64,000 nt of DNA. It comes from Chitinibacter sp. SCUT-21. Lineage in GTDB: Bacteria > Pseudomonadota > Gammaproteobacteria > Burkholderiales > Chitinibacteraceae. The translations under genes were made by a program, and so were the position numbers. Shown piece by piece: positions 46,652 to 55,060 of this stretch (positions are counted from its first letter, which is position 1; every line of letters begins with the position of its first letter). Where the stretch lies: assembly GCA_041874755.1 (NCBI GenBank), contig CP102611.1, positions 2,852,001-2,916,000 on the forward strand. Direction: 5' to 3'. The notes below the pieces were generated by a model that ran no database searches, was not told the origin of the DNA, and worked only from the letters and a program-made list of their open reading frames with translations.

Positions 46652-47598
46652 AGTCGGGCCATACTGCAATATTGCAAATAGAAAAACCGGGCTTGCAGAC
46701 TAGCGTACAAGACCTTGGGCGACCACAGGGCGCAAGCTGGGGGCTGCCGATTGGGGGGGCTGCGGATGGTTTTGCCATACAAGTGGCCAATTTATTACTT
46801 GGCAATTCACTGGATGCGGCAGCGCTGGAAATTACCTTGGGCGGTTTTCGAGCCCAGTTTTTACACACCACATCGTTTGCGCTAGCAGGGGCAGATTGCC
46901 AAGCGAGGCTTGATGGACAAATTTTGCTGCCAAATGCGGTCTATCGAGGTGTGAAAGGACAAACCTTGCAATTGGCCGCTCCAGCACAGGGGGTGCGTAC
47001 TTATTTGGCACTGCCGGGGGGAATTGATGTCCCTGTGTTGTGGGGTAGCCGCTCAACCTTATTAAGTGCCCAGCTGGGTGGCTGGGATGGGCGCGTTTTG
47101 CATAAAGGCGACCTTATTGCCGCTCGCCGGCGCGATAAATTACGCCCTGCATGTGCGGTAGCAATGCCTGAGCGTGGGCAAATTGTGCGATTTATTGCCG
47201 GACCACAATGGCAGGAGTTGGGGCTTGAGGGGCAAAAAAACTTCACCGCTCAAAATTGGAAAGTGGATGCCAAAAGCAACCGTATGGGCTTGAGATTAAA
47301 TGGCAATCAGCTATCTATGGAAATACCCATAGAAATGGCTTCCCATGCTGTAATGGCGGGTACCGTGCAATTGCCCGCAAATGGCCTGCCGATTATTTTA
47401 TTAAGTGATGCGCAGGTCACGGGCGGCTATCCGGTGATCGCGCAGATTATTCAAGCCGACTTATGGCGTTTGGGGCAATTACGGCCAGGGGAGAGTTTTT
47501 TCTTATTACCTGTTGAACAGGCAGAGGCCTTAAGTGCTTTGGCTCGTCAACAGGCTTGGTTTAAACGACTAGCTAGCGCGATAGCTACCTGCACTTAA
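46648..47598 (+). CDS. pxpC: 5-oxoprolinase subunit PxpC (KipA-like)
   Basis: Second biotin-independent carboxyltransferase-like subunit of the 5-oxoprolinase. The 316-residue protein opens with ILQIEKPGLQTSVQDLGRPQ, a family hallmark, then ALEITLGGF, TYLALPGGIDVPVLWGSRST near 125 and SNRMGLRLNG near 210, and ends with the YPVIAQIIQADLWRLGQLRP block. The ATG overlaps the pxpB stop by four bases; pxpA follows 29 bases later. Confidence 0.94.
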   Translation: MKSGHTAILQIEKPGLQTSVQDLGRPQGASWGLPIGGAADGFAIQVANLLLGNSLDAAALEITLGGFRAQFLHTTSFALAGADCQARLDGQILLPNAVYRGVKGQTLQLAAPAQGVRTYLALPGGIDVPVLWGSRSTLLSAQLGGWDGRVLHKGDLIAARRRDKLRPACAVAMPERGQIVRFIAGPQWQELGLEGQKNFTAQNWKVDAKSNRMGLRLNGNQLSMEIPIEMASHAVMAGTVQLPANGLPIILLSDAQVTGGYPVIAQIIQADLWRLGQLRPGESFFLLPVEQAEALSALARQQAWFKRLASAIATCT

Positions 47599-47627
47599 TG
47601 GCTCGTGCCCTGCTAAAATAAACGCTT

Positions 47628-48398
47628 ATGAAAACCCACCTCGATTTAAACGCCGATTTGGGCGAAGGCTACCCGTTTGATGCTGAACTGATGCAAGTGA
47701 TTAGCTCGGCCAATATTGCCTGTGGTGGCCACGCCGGCAATGTCGACAGCATGCGCACGACGGTGCGTTTGGCGCATCAATACGGTGTGCGCATCGGCGC
47801 GCACCCGAGCTACCCTGATCGCGAAGGTTTTGGCCGCAAAAGCATGACGCTCACGCCGAGCCAGCTGGTGTTTAGCCTCACCGCGCAATTGTGGGCGCTC
47901 AAAGCCGTTAGCATCGAAGAAGGCGTTTCGGTCGCGTATGTGAAACCGCACGGCGCTTTGTATAACGACGCCGCGCGCGACCCTGTATTGGCGCGGCAAA
48001 TCGCGCAAATGATCCGCGAAATCGACCCCGATCTGGCGTTGATGGGTTTAGCTGATAGCGAACTGATCAAAGCTGGGCGAGAAGCCGGTTTGCAAGTGAT
48101 TGAAGAAGGCTTTGCCGATCGCGCCTATTTGCCCGACGGCAGCCTGATGCCGCGCGAGCAAGCCGGTGCGGTGTTGGAAGACACGCAAGCGGTGATTGTG
48201 CAAGCCTTGGCGCTAAGCCAGCGCGTCGATTCGCTGTGTTTGCATGGCGATAACCCAGCGGCGCTGACCCAAGCGCACGCGATTCGTGATGCTTTGCGCA
48301 AGGCGGGAATCCGCATCAGTGCGGACGATAACCCCGTGGATGCAATTGTCGGTGATCGCGCTTTCGGCAACCCTCCGCCGCCGAATGAATGGGAGTGA
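47628..48398 (+). CDS. pxpA: 5-oxoprolinase subunit PxpA (LamB/YcsF family)
   Basis: Third subunit of the 5-oxoprolinase complex. The 256-residue protein has LDLNADLGEGYPFD at the start, SSANIACGGHAGN near 27, RIGAHPSYPDREGFGR near 57 and VKPHGALYN near 105, all typical of the LamB/YcsF family. Last gene of the pxpBCA operon. The operon contains no transporter or regulator. Confidence 0.96.
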   Translation: MKTHLDLNADLGEGYPFDAELMQVISSANIACGGHAGNVDSMRTTVRLAHQYGVRIGAHPSYPDREGFGRKSMTLTPSQLVFSLTAQLWALKAVSIEEGVSVAYVKPHGALYNDAARDPVLARQIAQMIREIDPDLALMGLADSELIKAGREAGLQVIEEGFADRAYLPDGSLMPREQAGAVLEDTQAVIVQALALSQRVDSLCLHGDNPAALTQAHAIRDALRKAGIRISADDNPVDAIVGDRAFGNPPPPNEWE

Positions 48399-48399
48399 T

Positions 48400-48420
48400 G
48401 GGTATTGCTCTGTAGCTAAC
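48400..48420 (+). repeat. Dispersed GGGTATTG motif, copy C
   Basis: GGGTATTGCTCTG followed by TAG and CTAAC, beginning two bases after the pxpA stop; one base shorter than copies A and B. Confidence 0.45.
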
Positions 48421-48445
48421 TATTGGTGATGGCTACAAAAATATA

Positions 48446-49249
48446 CTAGCCGGTGTATTGTTGCTCTAGCCAAGCTAACAGCGCTTGCATCAACTGCGGC
48501 TGAGTGCGATCGCACATCATCGCGTGACCGGCCTCGGGCAAGATCACTGGGTTAACGCTCCATGCCTGCGCGGTGATTTGCACGTCGCCAAACGGAATAA
48601 TGCTGTCATCTCCCGCGCCGAGCACCAAAACCGGAAACTTGGGAAAGCGCGGCAGGTTTTTCCACCAGTTCGGCATCCACAGCTCAGACAAGGCGGTCAT
48701 CGATTCTAGCTGCGCGTGCGCGGCAAAATCGTCGACGACCTGCATCGCGGTATTCTTTGCAAAGAGTAAATGCTGTAGCAGTGCGGCTTCGGGCTTGCTG
48801 GTGTGACCCAAGGCAAAGCTTTGTAAACCCATCAATAGATTCGGATGTAGCGCCGACATATACGCCAGCGAGCCCGATAAACCGTAAGGCGGGATGCTGG
48901 CCAATAGCACGAGGCCGGCAATCGTATGGCGCTCGGCAATTTGCTGCGCTAGATAGCCGCCCAAAGAATGGCCGACCAGAATGCAAGGCTCGCCAATTTG
49001 TGCCAGTGCCACTTCCACATCGGCGATGAAATCATTGATCGTCGCGCTGGCGAGCAATAAATCTCCGTCGCTGTGGCCGTGCCCGCGCAAGCTCAGCGCG
49101 TAGCTATCCCAGCCTGCGGCGGCGAGGTCGTCTTGCACGGCTTGCCAGCACCAAGCACCGGCAAATGCGCCATGCAGTAATAAAATCGGCGCGCGCGTGG
49201 TTTCGGTGTGGGCACTGACGTGTCGCAATTCAAGCTGTAGGTTGGGCAT
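48446..49249 (-). CDS. Alpha/beta hydrolase
   Basis: A 267-residue alpha/beta hydrolase fold protein. Oxyanion-hole region ILLLHGAFAGAWCW near residue 24, nucleophile elbow LVGHSLGGYLAQQ near 92 with Ser, Asp in VLGAGDDSIIP near 212 and His in PEAGHAMMCD near 240. Complete catalytic triad, likely an esterase or lipase; substrate unknown. Eleven bases downstream of the spermidine-synthase-like gene on the same strand, so probably one operon. Confidence 0.9.
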   Translation of the reverse strand: MPNLQLELRHVSAHTETTRAPILLLHGAFAGAWCWQAVQDDLAAAGWDSYALSLRGHGHSDGDLLLASATINDFIADVEVALAQIGEPCILVGHSLGGYLAQQIAERHTIAGLVLLASIPPYGLSGSLAYMSALHPNLLMGLQSFALGHTSKPEAALLQHLLFAKNTAMQVVDDFAAHAQLESMTALSELWMPNWWKNLPRFPKFPVLVLGAGDDSIIPFGDVQITAQAWSVNPVILPEAGHAMMCDRTQPQLMQALLAWLEQQYTG

Positions 49250-49260
49250 GCTGTTCTGAT

Positions 49261-50079
49261 CTATGTGGTTGATTTGCTGGGTTCGAGGCCATCGCTGGCG
49301 CGCAAAGCGCGGCTCAGCCTTTGCCCCAAGCTAATTAAATCGACGCTATGCGCTTGCGCGCGTTGGCGACAATGGTTTTGCAGCGTTTTTTGTGAGGGCA
49401 GGCGGCCTTGATTAAAGCCATACACAATCCGATTGGCACAGCCATCAGCGCCGATTGCGATCGCCGCGTCGTTAAAAGTGAGGCGAATGCGCTGGTAGTA
49501 GCTATCAAAGCGTTTGTCGCTGCCCCATAAGTTGACGATCAGCACGCCGTGGCGTGTTAAGCGCTGGCGGCAGAGGTCAAAAAAAGCTGCGCTGGCGATC
49601 TGTTCGGGCATGCCTGCAGGGCCGTAGGCGTCGATCATCAATACATCAAATAATTGAGTGTTGTTTTCCAGCCAATCTGCGCCGTCGGCGCAATCAATTT
49701 TCAGCCGTGGGCTAGCGAGCGGAATTTGAAACTGCGGCGCGAGTGCAATCACGCGTGCGTCGATTTCGGCGACGCTAATTTGCACTTGCGACAGGTAATG
49801 GTGGCAGTATTTGGCAAGCGAGCCACCGCCCATGCCTATCATGCCGATCTGTTGGGTATTGTCTTGTAGTAAAACAAAACCAAGCATTGCACGGGTATAC
49901 CCAAGCACTAAATCGTTGGGTTGATCACGCTTCATCCGGCTTTGCACGGTATTGAGGTCAAACATCAGCGACACTTCGTCGCCTTCGTCGTAAACAAACG
50001 GCTTGCCCGATTCGCTTTCATTCAGTAGCGCGGCGAAGGTTTCGGCAAAGCTAGTTGGCATGGTTTTGTTGGAAGTCAC
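49261..50079 (-). CDS. Spermidine synthase-like protein
   Basis: A 272-residue Rossmann-fold protein of the spermidine synthase/methyltransferase superfamily. It has the nucleotide motif IGMIGMGGGSLAKYCHHYL near residue 80, the acidic AEIDARVIALAP near 103 and VLMIDAYGPAGMP near 140. The usual polyamine-synthase tetrad is not clearly complete, so it may belong to the fused-SpeE-like or unknown-substrate group. Two start codons (residues 1 and 7) are possible. Co-transcribed with the hydrolase downstream. Confidence 0.8.
   Translation of the reverse strand: MTSNKTMPTSFAETFAALLNESESGKPFVYDEGDEVSLMFDLNTVQSRMKRDQPNDLVLGYTRAMLGFVLLQDNTQQIGMIGMGGGSLAKYCHHYLSQVQISVAEIDARVIALAPQFQIPLASPRLKIDCADGADWLENNTQLFDVLMIDAYGPAGMPEQIASAAFFDLCRQRLTRHGVLIVNLWGSDKRFDSYYQRIRLTFNDAAIAIGADGCANRIVYGFNQGRLPSQKTLQNHCRQRAQAHSVDLISLGQRLSRALRASDGLEPSKSTT
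49854..49870 (+). repeat. Dispersed GGGTATTG motif, partial copy E
   Basis: GGGTATTGTCTTGTAG inside the spermidine-synthase-like gene (antisense to it), agreeing with copies B and D in the first 16 bases, then diverging. Confidence 0.4.
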
Positions 50080-50136
50080 AAATCCTCGACAGATGACGGT
50101 CTAAACTGAAATTCCCAAGCTACGCAAGCCGCCATC

Positions 50137-51795
50137 ATGATCGCCGCCCTTGAAGCCCAGCGCGCTGGACTATTTCAGCGCCAACACATCTTACCGAATT
50201 TAATCGCCGGGGTGGTGGTCGGCATTGTGGCATTGCCATTGGCGATGGCGTTTGCCATTGCCAGCGGCGCCAAACCCGAGCAGGGCATTTACACCGCGCT
50301 GATCGCGGGCATCGTCGTTGGGCTGTGCGGCGGCAGCCGGGTGCAAATTGCCGGGCCGACTGGCGCGTTTATTGTAATTTTGGCGGCAATTACCGCGCAG
50401 CACGGCATTGTCGGGCTAGAAATCGCGACGATGATGGCGGGCGTGATTTTGCTGCTGATGGGGCTCGCTAAGCTCGGCGGCGTGATTAAATTTATCCCCG
50501 CTCCGGTCATCGTCGGCTTTACCGCCGGCATTGGCGTGATTATCTGGACTGGGCAATGGCCGGCTTTTTTGGGAATCCCCAATCCAAATGCTGCGCATTT
50601 TCACCAAAAAGTGTGGCTCATGCTCAATAGCCTGCCCGAGTTGCACGTCGCTACTACCGCGCTGGCGAGCCTAGGTTTGGCGCTGCTGCTCATTACGCCC
50701 AAAATCCCCTACCTAAAAAAACTACCCGCGCCGCTGATTGCGATGAGCGTCGTAACAGTGATTCAAGCGATTTGGCATTTTGACGGCGTCGCGACCATTG
50801 GTTCAGCGTTTGGCGGTATTCCACAAGGCCTGCCGCAACTGGCTTGGCCCGATGTGACGATGGATCGCGTCATTACGCTGATCGGCCCAGCGTTCACCAT
50901 TGCAATGCTTGGTGCGATTGAGTCGCTCTTATCGGCGGTGGTCGCAGACGGCATGGCGGGCACGCGGCACGATTCGAATCAGGAGCTGATCGGGCAGGGC
51001 TTGGCCAATATGGTCATCCCGCTGTTTGGTGGTTTTGCCGCAACCGGCGCGATTGCCCGCACCGCGACCAATATTCGCAACGGGGGCAATAGCCCGCTCT
51101 CCTCGGTGGTGCATGCGCTGGTGCTGGTGTTGATTTTGCTATTTTTAGCGCCACTTGCCGCCAGTATTCCCTTGGCGGTGTTGGCGGCGATTTTGTTTGT
51201 CGTGGCGTGGAATATGAGCGAGGTGAAGCATTTTTACTATATGGCCACGCACGCCCCGCGTGCCGATGTGGCGATTTTATTCATTACTTTCTTGCTGACG
51301 GTGTTTGCCGATTTGGTCGTTGCGGTGAATATTGGGGTGATTTTGGCAACGATGCATTTCCTGCGCCGCATGGCGATGTCGGTTGAAGTTGGCCCGCAAG
51401 ATGAAAAAGAGCTGGCCATGGATTTGCTCAGCCAAGGTATGGTCGAGCTTCCCAAAGGCGTATTGGTTTACGCCATTGAAGGGCCATTTTTCTTTGGCGC
51501 GGTCGAAAACTTCCAGCGCGTATTGCACGACACGCACACCGATCCCAAAGTACTGATCATCCGCCTGCAACGCGTACCGTTTATGGACATGACCGGCCTA
51601 CAAACGCTCGATGAAGTTATCGCCGAACTGCAAAAACGCGGTGTAGTGGTGATTTTGTGCGAAGCCAATCGAAAGGTGAGCGAAAAACTAAGCCGCTCGG
51701 GTGTACTCGACACCTTAAAAACCGAAAATCTAGTTCCAACTTTTGCTGCGGCTTTAAGTCGAGCGGATGCCTTGCTGCATCAAAGCCAGCAATAA
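50137..51795 (+). CDS. SulP (SLC26) family anion transporter with STAS domain
   Basis: A 552-residue inner-membrane anion transporter; relatives carry sulfate, bicarbonate or dicarboxylates. It opens with LPNLIAGVVVGIVALPLAMAF near residue 20, then GLCGGSRVQIAGPTGAFIVI near 65, the family signature, and around 10-12 membrane segments. A cytosolic STAS domain follows (about 435-550) with VPFMDMTGLQTLDEV, whose DxTG motif is conserved. No neighbour tells the substrate. Confidence 0.93.
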   Translation: MIAALEAQRAGLFQRQHILPNLIAGVVVGIVALPLAMAFAIASGAKPEQGIYTALIAGIVVGLCGGSRVQIAGPTGAFIVILAAITAQHGIVGLEIATMMAGVILLLMGLAKLGGVIKFIPAPVIVGFTAGIGVIIWTGQWPAFLGIPNPNAAHFHQKVWLMLNSLPELHVATTALASLGLALLLITPKIPYLKKLPAPLIAMSVVTVIQAIWHFDGVATIGSAFGGIPQGLPQLAWPDVTMDRVITLIGPAFTIAMLGAIESLLSAVVADGMAGTRHDSNQELIGQGLANMVIPLFGGFAATGAIARTATNIRNGGNSPLSSVVHALVLVLILLFLAPLAASIPLAVLAAILFVVAWNMSEVKHFYYMATHAPRADVAILFITFLLTVFADLVVAVNIGVILATMHFLRRMAMSVEVGPQDEKELAMDLLSQGMVELPKGVLVYAIEGPFFFGAVENFQRVLHDTHTDPKVLIIRLQRVPFMDMTGLQTLDEVIAELQKRGVVVILCEANRKVSEKLSRSGVLDTLKTENLVPTFAAALSRADALLHQSQQ

Positions 51796-51897
51796 AATGA
51801 GCAAAATTGATTTGGCACTATTTTTGTCGCGCTCGCGCCCTATCTGCCACGCTGCGCGCAGGGTAGAATTGCGTTTTTCTGTCTTCGCCTTGCGTGT

Positions 51898-52725
51898 ATG
51901 AGCTCAACTCGAATTTCTCAAAACTCTTTGCCTTCGCACCCGATTGGGGTTTTTGATTCGGGTGTTGGCGGTTTGACTGTCGTTCGCGCTTTGATGGATA
52001 GGCTGCCGTTTGAAAACATCATCTATTTTGGTGATACCGCGCGCGTGCCGTATGGCGTAAAGTCGGTCGCAACGATTGAGCACTACACGCAGCAAATTGC
52101 TGACTTCTTGCAGCAACAAGACGTCAAAATGCTGATTATTGCGTGCAATACGATGGCTGCGGTGGCGGCTGATAAGGTGCGCGCGAGTGCTAAAGTGCCG
52201 GTGCTCGATGTCATCGAAGCGGGGGCGAAAAATGCCGTGGCGCACACCAAAACTGGCGGCATCGGCGTAATCGGCACGCCGACGACAATTAATTCGAATG
52301 CCTATGCGCGCGCAATTCACCAGCTCAACCCCGCTACGCGCGTGTATTCGCAATCGTGCCCGCTGTTTGTGCCGCTGGTCGAAGAAGGCTGGCTCGATCA
52401 CGCGGTAACGCGAATGACGGCGCAAGAATATTTAAAACCAGTGTTTGTTGAAGCGATTGATACGCTGGTGCTCGGTTGTACGCATTATCCGCTGATCAAG
52501 CCATTACTGCTTGATGTGTGTGGTAACCGCATGCAGCTGGTCGATTCGGCTTTGTCGATTGCCGATCAAACGGCTGAAATTTTGCAAAGCAGCGGTTTAG
52601 CCAACCCAGCGCACAGCATGCCAGAGTACCGCTTTGTCGTGACCGATTTGCCGGTGAAATTCCAAACCATCGGCGAGCGCTTTTTGGGGCGCAGCTTGGG
52701 TAAGATCGAGCTGACCCAGCTGTAA
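51898..52725 (+). CDS. murI: Glutamate racemase
   Basis: MurI makes D-glutamate for peptidoglycan. The 275-residue protein has IGVFDSGVGGLTVVRAL near residue 17, ACNTMAAVAADKVR near 82 with the first catalytic Cys, and VLGCTHYPLIKPLLL near 191 with the second. Transcribed apart from its neighbours; a hairpin GCCCAATG/CATTGGGC at 52764-52783 follows without a T-run. Confidence 0.96.
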   Translation: MSSTRISQNSLPSHPIGVFDSGVGGLTVVRALMDRLPFENIIYFGDTARVPYGVKSVATIEHYTQQIADFLQQQDVKMLIIACNTMAAVAADKVRASAKVPVLDVIEAGAKNAVAHTKTGGIGVIGTPTTINSNAYARAIHQLNPATRVYSQSCPLFVPLVEEGWLDHAVTRMTAQEYLKPVFVEAIDTLVLGCTHYPLIKPLLLDVCGNRMQLVDSALSIADQTAEILQSSGLANPAHSMPEYRFVVTDLPVKFQTIGERFLGRSLGKIELTQL

Positions 52726-52816
52726 TTGCTTTGATCAACAACCTAGACGCAAATAGTACCAATGCCCAATGTCATCATTGGGCTGGCGTAAAATAGACCT
52801 TCAACGCACAATCAAA

Positions 52817-53020
52817 TTAGGCAATATGCCGCCGCGATTGCTGCCGATCGAACAAAATACATTCAATCGCTTCACGCATTGAATGGGCTTTAAACGTTGA
52901 AAAAGCACTGGGTTGTTGGGCCAATAACTCGTGTAAACCAAATTCCAGCGCTTCAAGATCACGATCAGGCAGCAGATTCAGCCAATCGTAGGGGGCATTA
53001 CCAAATGTAGGGCGTTGCAT
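52817..53020 (-). CDS. Small hypothetical protein
   Basis: A 67-residue protein from ATG 53020 with GAGG upstream. It is soluble, opening MQRPTFGNAPYDWLNLLPDR, then DLEALEFGLHELLAQ, and ending in a basic tail (DRQQSRRHIA). I recognise no family. The codon use and ribosome site support it being real. It lies divergently from the CidA-like gene. Confidence 0.6.
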   Translation of the reverse strand: MQRPTFGNAPYDWLNLLPDRDLEALEFGLHELLAQQPSAFSTFKAHSMREAIECILFDRQQSRRHIA

Positions 53021-53148
53021 TATCAACCTCGCTTTTTTGTTTCTTCCACCTCAGTAAAGCCAGCTTTGGCTGGTTTTAAAGTTGCAATGGACAAAAGGCG
53101 TTTTCGATTTATGTGTAAGCAATAACTGGACGGAGAGGGTTCATACTC

Positions 53149-53508
53149 GTGCTCTATGGCATAACGATCATTTTCGCTGCGCTTTTTTTGGGGGAGGCTT
53201 TATGCATTTTGCTGCACTTGCCGCTACCAGGCTCAGTATTGGGAATGTTGTTATTGCTGCTCGCCGCGCTGATTAAACGCGGTTTTGATTTGCGTGTGGT
53301 TGAAGTATCCAATCATTTATTGCGCTATATGGCTTTGTTGTTTATCCCCGCCGGCGTTGGCCTGATGACCTTGGGAGATTTATTGGGGCAACAAGGCTTG
53401 GCTTTATTGCTAACGATGGTTTTTTCTACCGTTGTGACGATGGCGGTGACTGGTTTAGTTTTGCAATGGTTATTACGTCGGCAACGTAGAAACAAGGATG
53501 CACCATGA
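53149..53508 (+). CDS. CidA/LrgA family holin-like membrane protein
   Basis: A 119-residue protein with four transmembrane segments: FAALFLGEALCILLHLPLPG-type start, then LGMLLLLLAALIKRGFD and YMALLFIPAGVGLMTLGDLL, characteristic of CidA/LrgA holin-like proteins linked to murein hydrolase export or pyruvate transport. GTG start at 53149 with GGAGAGGG upstream. Overlaps the LrgB-type gene by four bases. Confidence 0.92.
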   Translation: MLYGITIIFAALFLGEALCILLHLPLPGSVLGMLLLLLAALIKRGFDLRVVEVSNHLLRYMALLFIPAGVGLMTLGDLLGQQGLALLLTMVFSTVVTMAVTGLVLQWLLRRQRRNKDAP

Positions 53509-54248
53509 CTTGGGATATGCTCGAGCACATGGCGCAGCCATTGCAAAGAATACCGATTATCTGGTTAATGCTGACCATCGCTGCTTTTGTGATTAGCGAT
53601 GCCATTTATGTGGCTGCGGCTCGTTTTCCGCGGATACAGGCTTTTTTCCACCCCGTTTTAATTAGCGTGTGTCTATTAATTGGTCTGTTACGACTGGCTG
53701 ATGTGCCGTATACGCGATATTTTCAGGGCGCATGGCCGATTCATCTCTTACTCGGGCCCGCCACCGTGGCCTTGGCTATCCCGCTGTATGCCAATTTACG
53801 CCGGATACGCGAAAGCTTGCTACCCTTAATTATTGCCCTAATCATCGGCTGCATCGTTGGGATCGTCTCGGCCTTGTTGTTGGGGCAACTATTTGGGCTC
53901 TCTGCAAATAGCTTGGTGTCGATCGCGCCCAAATCGGTGACGACGCCAATTGCGATGGCGCTGGCCCAGCATGCGGGCGGCAATGTGTCTTTGGCCGCTG
54001 GCTTTGTGATTTTGACTGGCATTTGTGGCGCGGTACTTGCCGTGCCCTTATTTCAATTACTGCGAATCGATGATGAAGTAGCGCAAGGCTTTGCCATGGG
54101 CATCGCCGCGCATGGCGTGGGAACTTCTCGCGCGATGCAAATGTCTGAGACCACAGGCGCGTTTGCGGGCTTAGCGATGGGTTTGAATGGGGTATTAACC
54201 TCTTTGATTTTGTCGTTAGTGCTTAGCGCTTGGTTTTATTTTTTCTAA
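53505..54248 (+). CDS. LrgB/CidB family membrane protein
   Basis: A 247-residue partner of the CidA/LrgA protein with about seven transmembrane segments. Family blocks are LLGPATVALAIPLYANL near residue 82, SIAPKSVTTPIAMALAQHAG near 139 and GIAAHGVGTSRAMQMSET near 200. In Staphylococcus the pair modulates autolysis, and related pairs transport pyruvate or glycolate. Translation coupled to the upstream gene. Confidence 0.93.
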   Translation: MTWDMLEHMAQPLQRIPIIWLMLTIAAFVISDAIYVAAARFPRIQAFFHPVLISVCLLIGLLRLADVPYTRYFQGAWPIHLLLGPATVALAIPLYANLRRIRESLLPLIIALIIGCIVGIVSALLLGQLFGLSANSLVSIAPKSVTTPIAMALAQHAGGNVSLAAGFVILTGICGAVLAVPLFQLLRIDDEVAQGFAMGIAAHGVGTSRAMQMSETTGAFAGLAMGLNGVLTSLILSLVLSAWFYFF

Positions 54249-54337
54249 TGTGCCCATTGGGCAATAATCGGTTTGATTAAGCTATTTGTTTGTCATGCGC
54301 TATACACGGCGATGGCATTGCTGATAAGCTAAAAAAG

Positions 54338-54745
54338 ATGAAAGCGCTGCGAATCTTCCTTTTTTGTGTGATGGCCATTGTGCTGCCGGTGAATACCGTG
54401 CTGGCGCAGTCGCTTGCGCACGCAAAAATACTCGCTGCGTCGCATTCTGTGGCAGGCAACGCAGAGCAAACAGCACTGGACCACTCGCATCACCCACAAG
54501 CCGAGTCTGAGCAGCATCTGCACTTGCATAAAGGCTTGTTTGGCAAAGTGAGCGTGCATATTCATGAGCCCGCCAAGCAAAACGATTGCATCAAAGCCTG
54601 CCAAGCGATGCCAAGCTCTATGCTGGCCGCGGACAGCTTTGCTGAACCTCTACCTCTTGCCGCGATTTTAGTTGGCATTTCTCTTGTCACCCCAGCCGGT
54701 GTCACCGTCGATCCGCTCGAAGACCCCCCTAAATTGCGCGCCTAA
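54338..54745 (+). CDS. CzcI-like His-rich periplasmic protein
   Basis: A 135-residue exported protein: signal peptide MKALRIFLFCVMAIVLPVNT (residues 1-24 or so), then a His-rich segment (DHSHHPQAESEQHLHLHKG, about 54-72), a pair of Cys in DCIKACQAMPSS near 90, a hydrophobic stretch and a C-terminus VDPLEDPPKLRA. The layout matches CzcI-type proteins that precede czcCBA in metal-efflux operons, where they bind metal or tune expression. Weak ribosome site; the start is the best-placed ATG. First gene of the metal island. Confidence 0.62.
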   Translation: MKALRIFLFCVMAIVLPVNTVLAQSLAHAKILAASHSVAGNAEQTALDHSHHPQAESEQHLHLHKGLFGKVSVHIHEPAKQNDCIKACQAMPSSMLAADSFAEPLPLAAILVGISLVTPAGVTVDPLEDPPKLRA

Positions 54746-55060
54746 TCTGGCGCGTCATTCACTTTTATTTATTCGTAGCTAGTACTTGGCTTCCAAAGCC
54801 ATAGCTTTGTGCGTGCGGTCAACGTGCCTGTTTTTTTGCGGCAATGGTTGTGCGAAGCTCAGTTTGGCTGCAATTAAAAGTGGACTACTGATGCGTCTTT
54901 TCTAGTGGCGCGCTACTGCGTGCCGGTCATTCTAGAAGTGATGATAAGTAATCGAGCAAAAGTAATCCCGCAAGGCACCGAGCCGCAGACAGTACATAGG
55001 TACGGCAAGGCGAGGTAACGATGCGCGATAACCTTTGGCTGCCCACTTAGGTATACCATC
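54746..55060. other. Intergenic region before czcC-like gene
   Basis: About 315 bases. The distal part (54965-55050) is a structured stretch GCACCGAGCCGCAGACAGTAC-type sequence with GTAC-ATAG-GTAC palindrome and GGCAAGGCGAGGTAACG, similar to intergenic repeats common in Neisseriales (from memory). No gene seen. A promoter for the efflux genes may lie here. Confidence 0.5.
54968..55022. repeat. Intergenic repeat-like element upstream of the efflux genes
   Basis: CGCAAGGCACCGAGCCGCAG, then ACAGTACATAGGTACGG and CAAGGCGAGGTAACGATG. A small GTAC/GTAC palindrome sits in the centre. Resembles in layout (GCAGA, then a GTAC hairpin, then GAGG) the reverse complement of the repeat at 10678. Confidence 0.45.
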
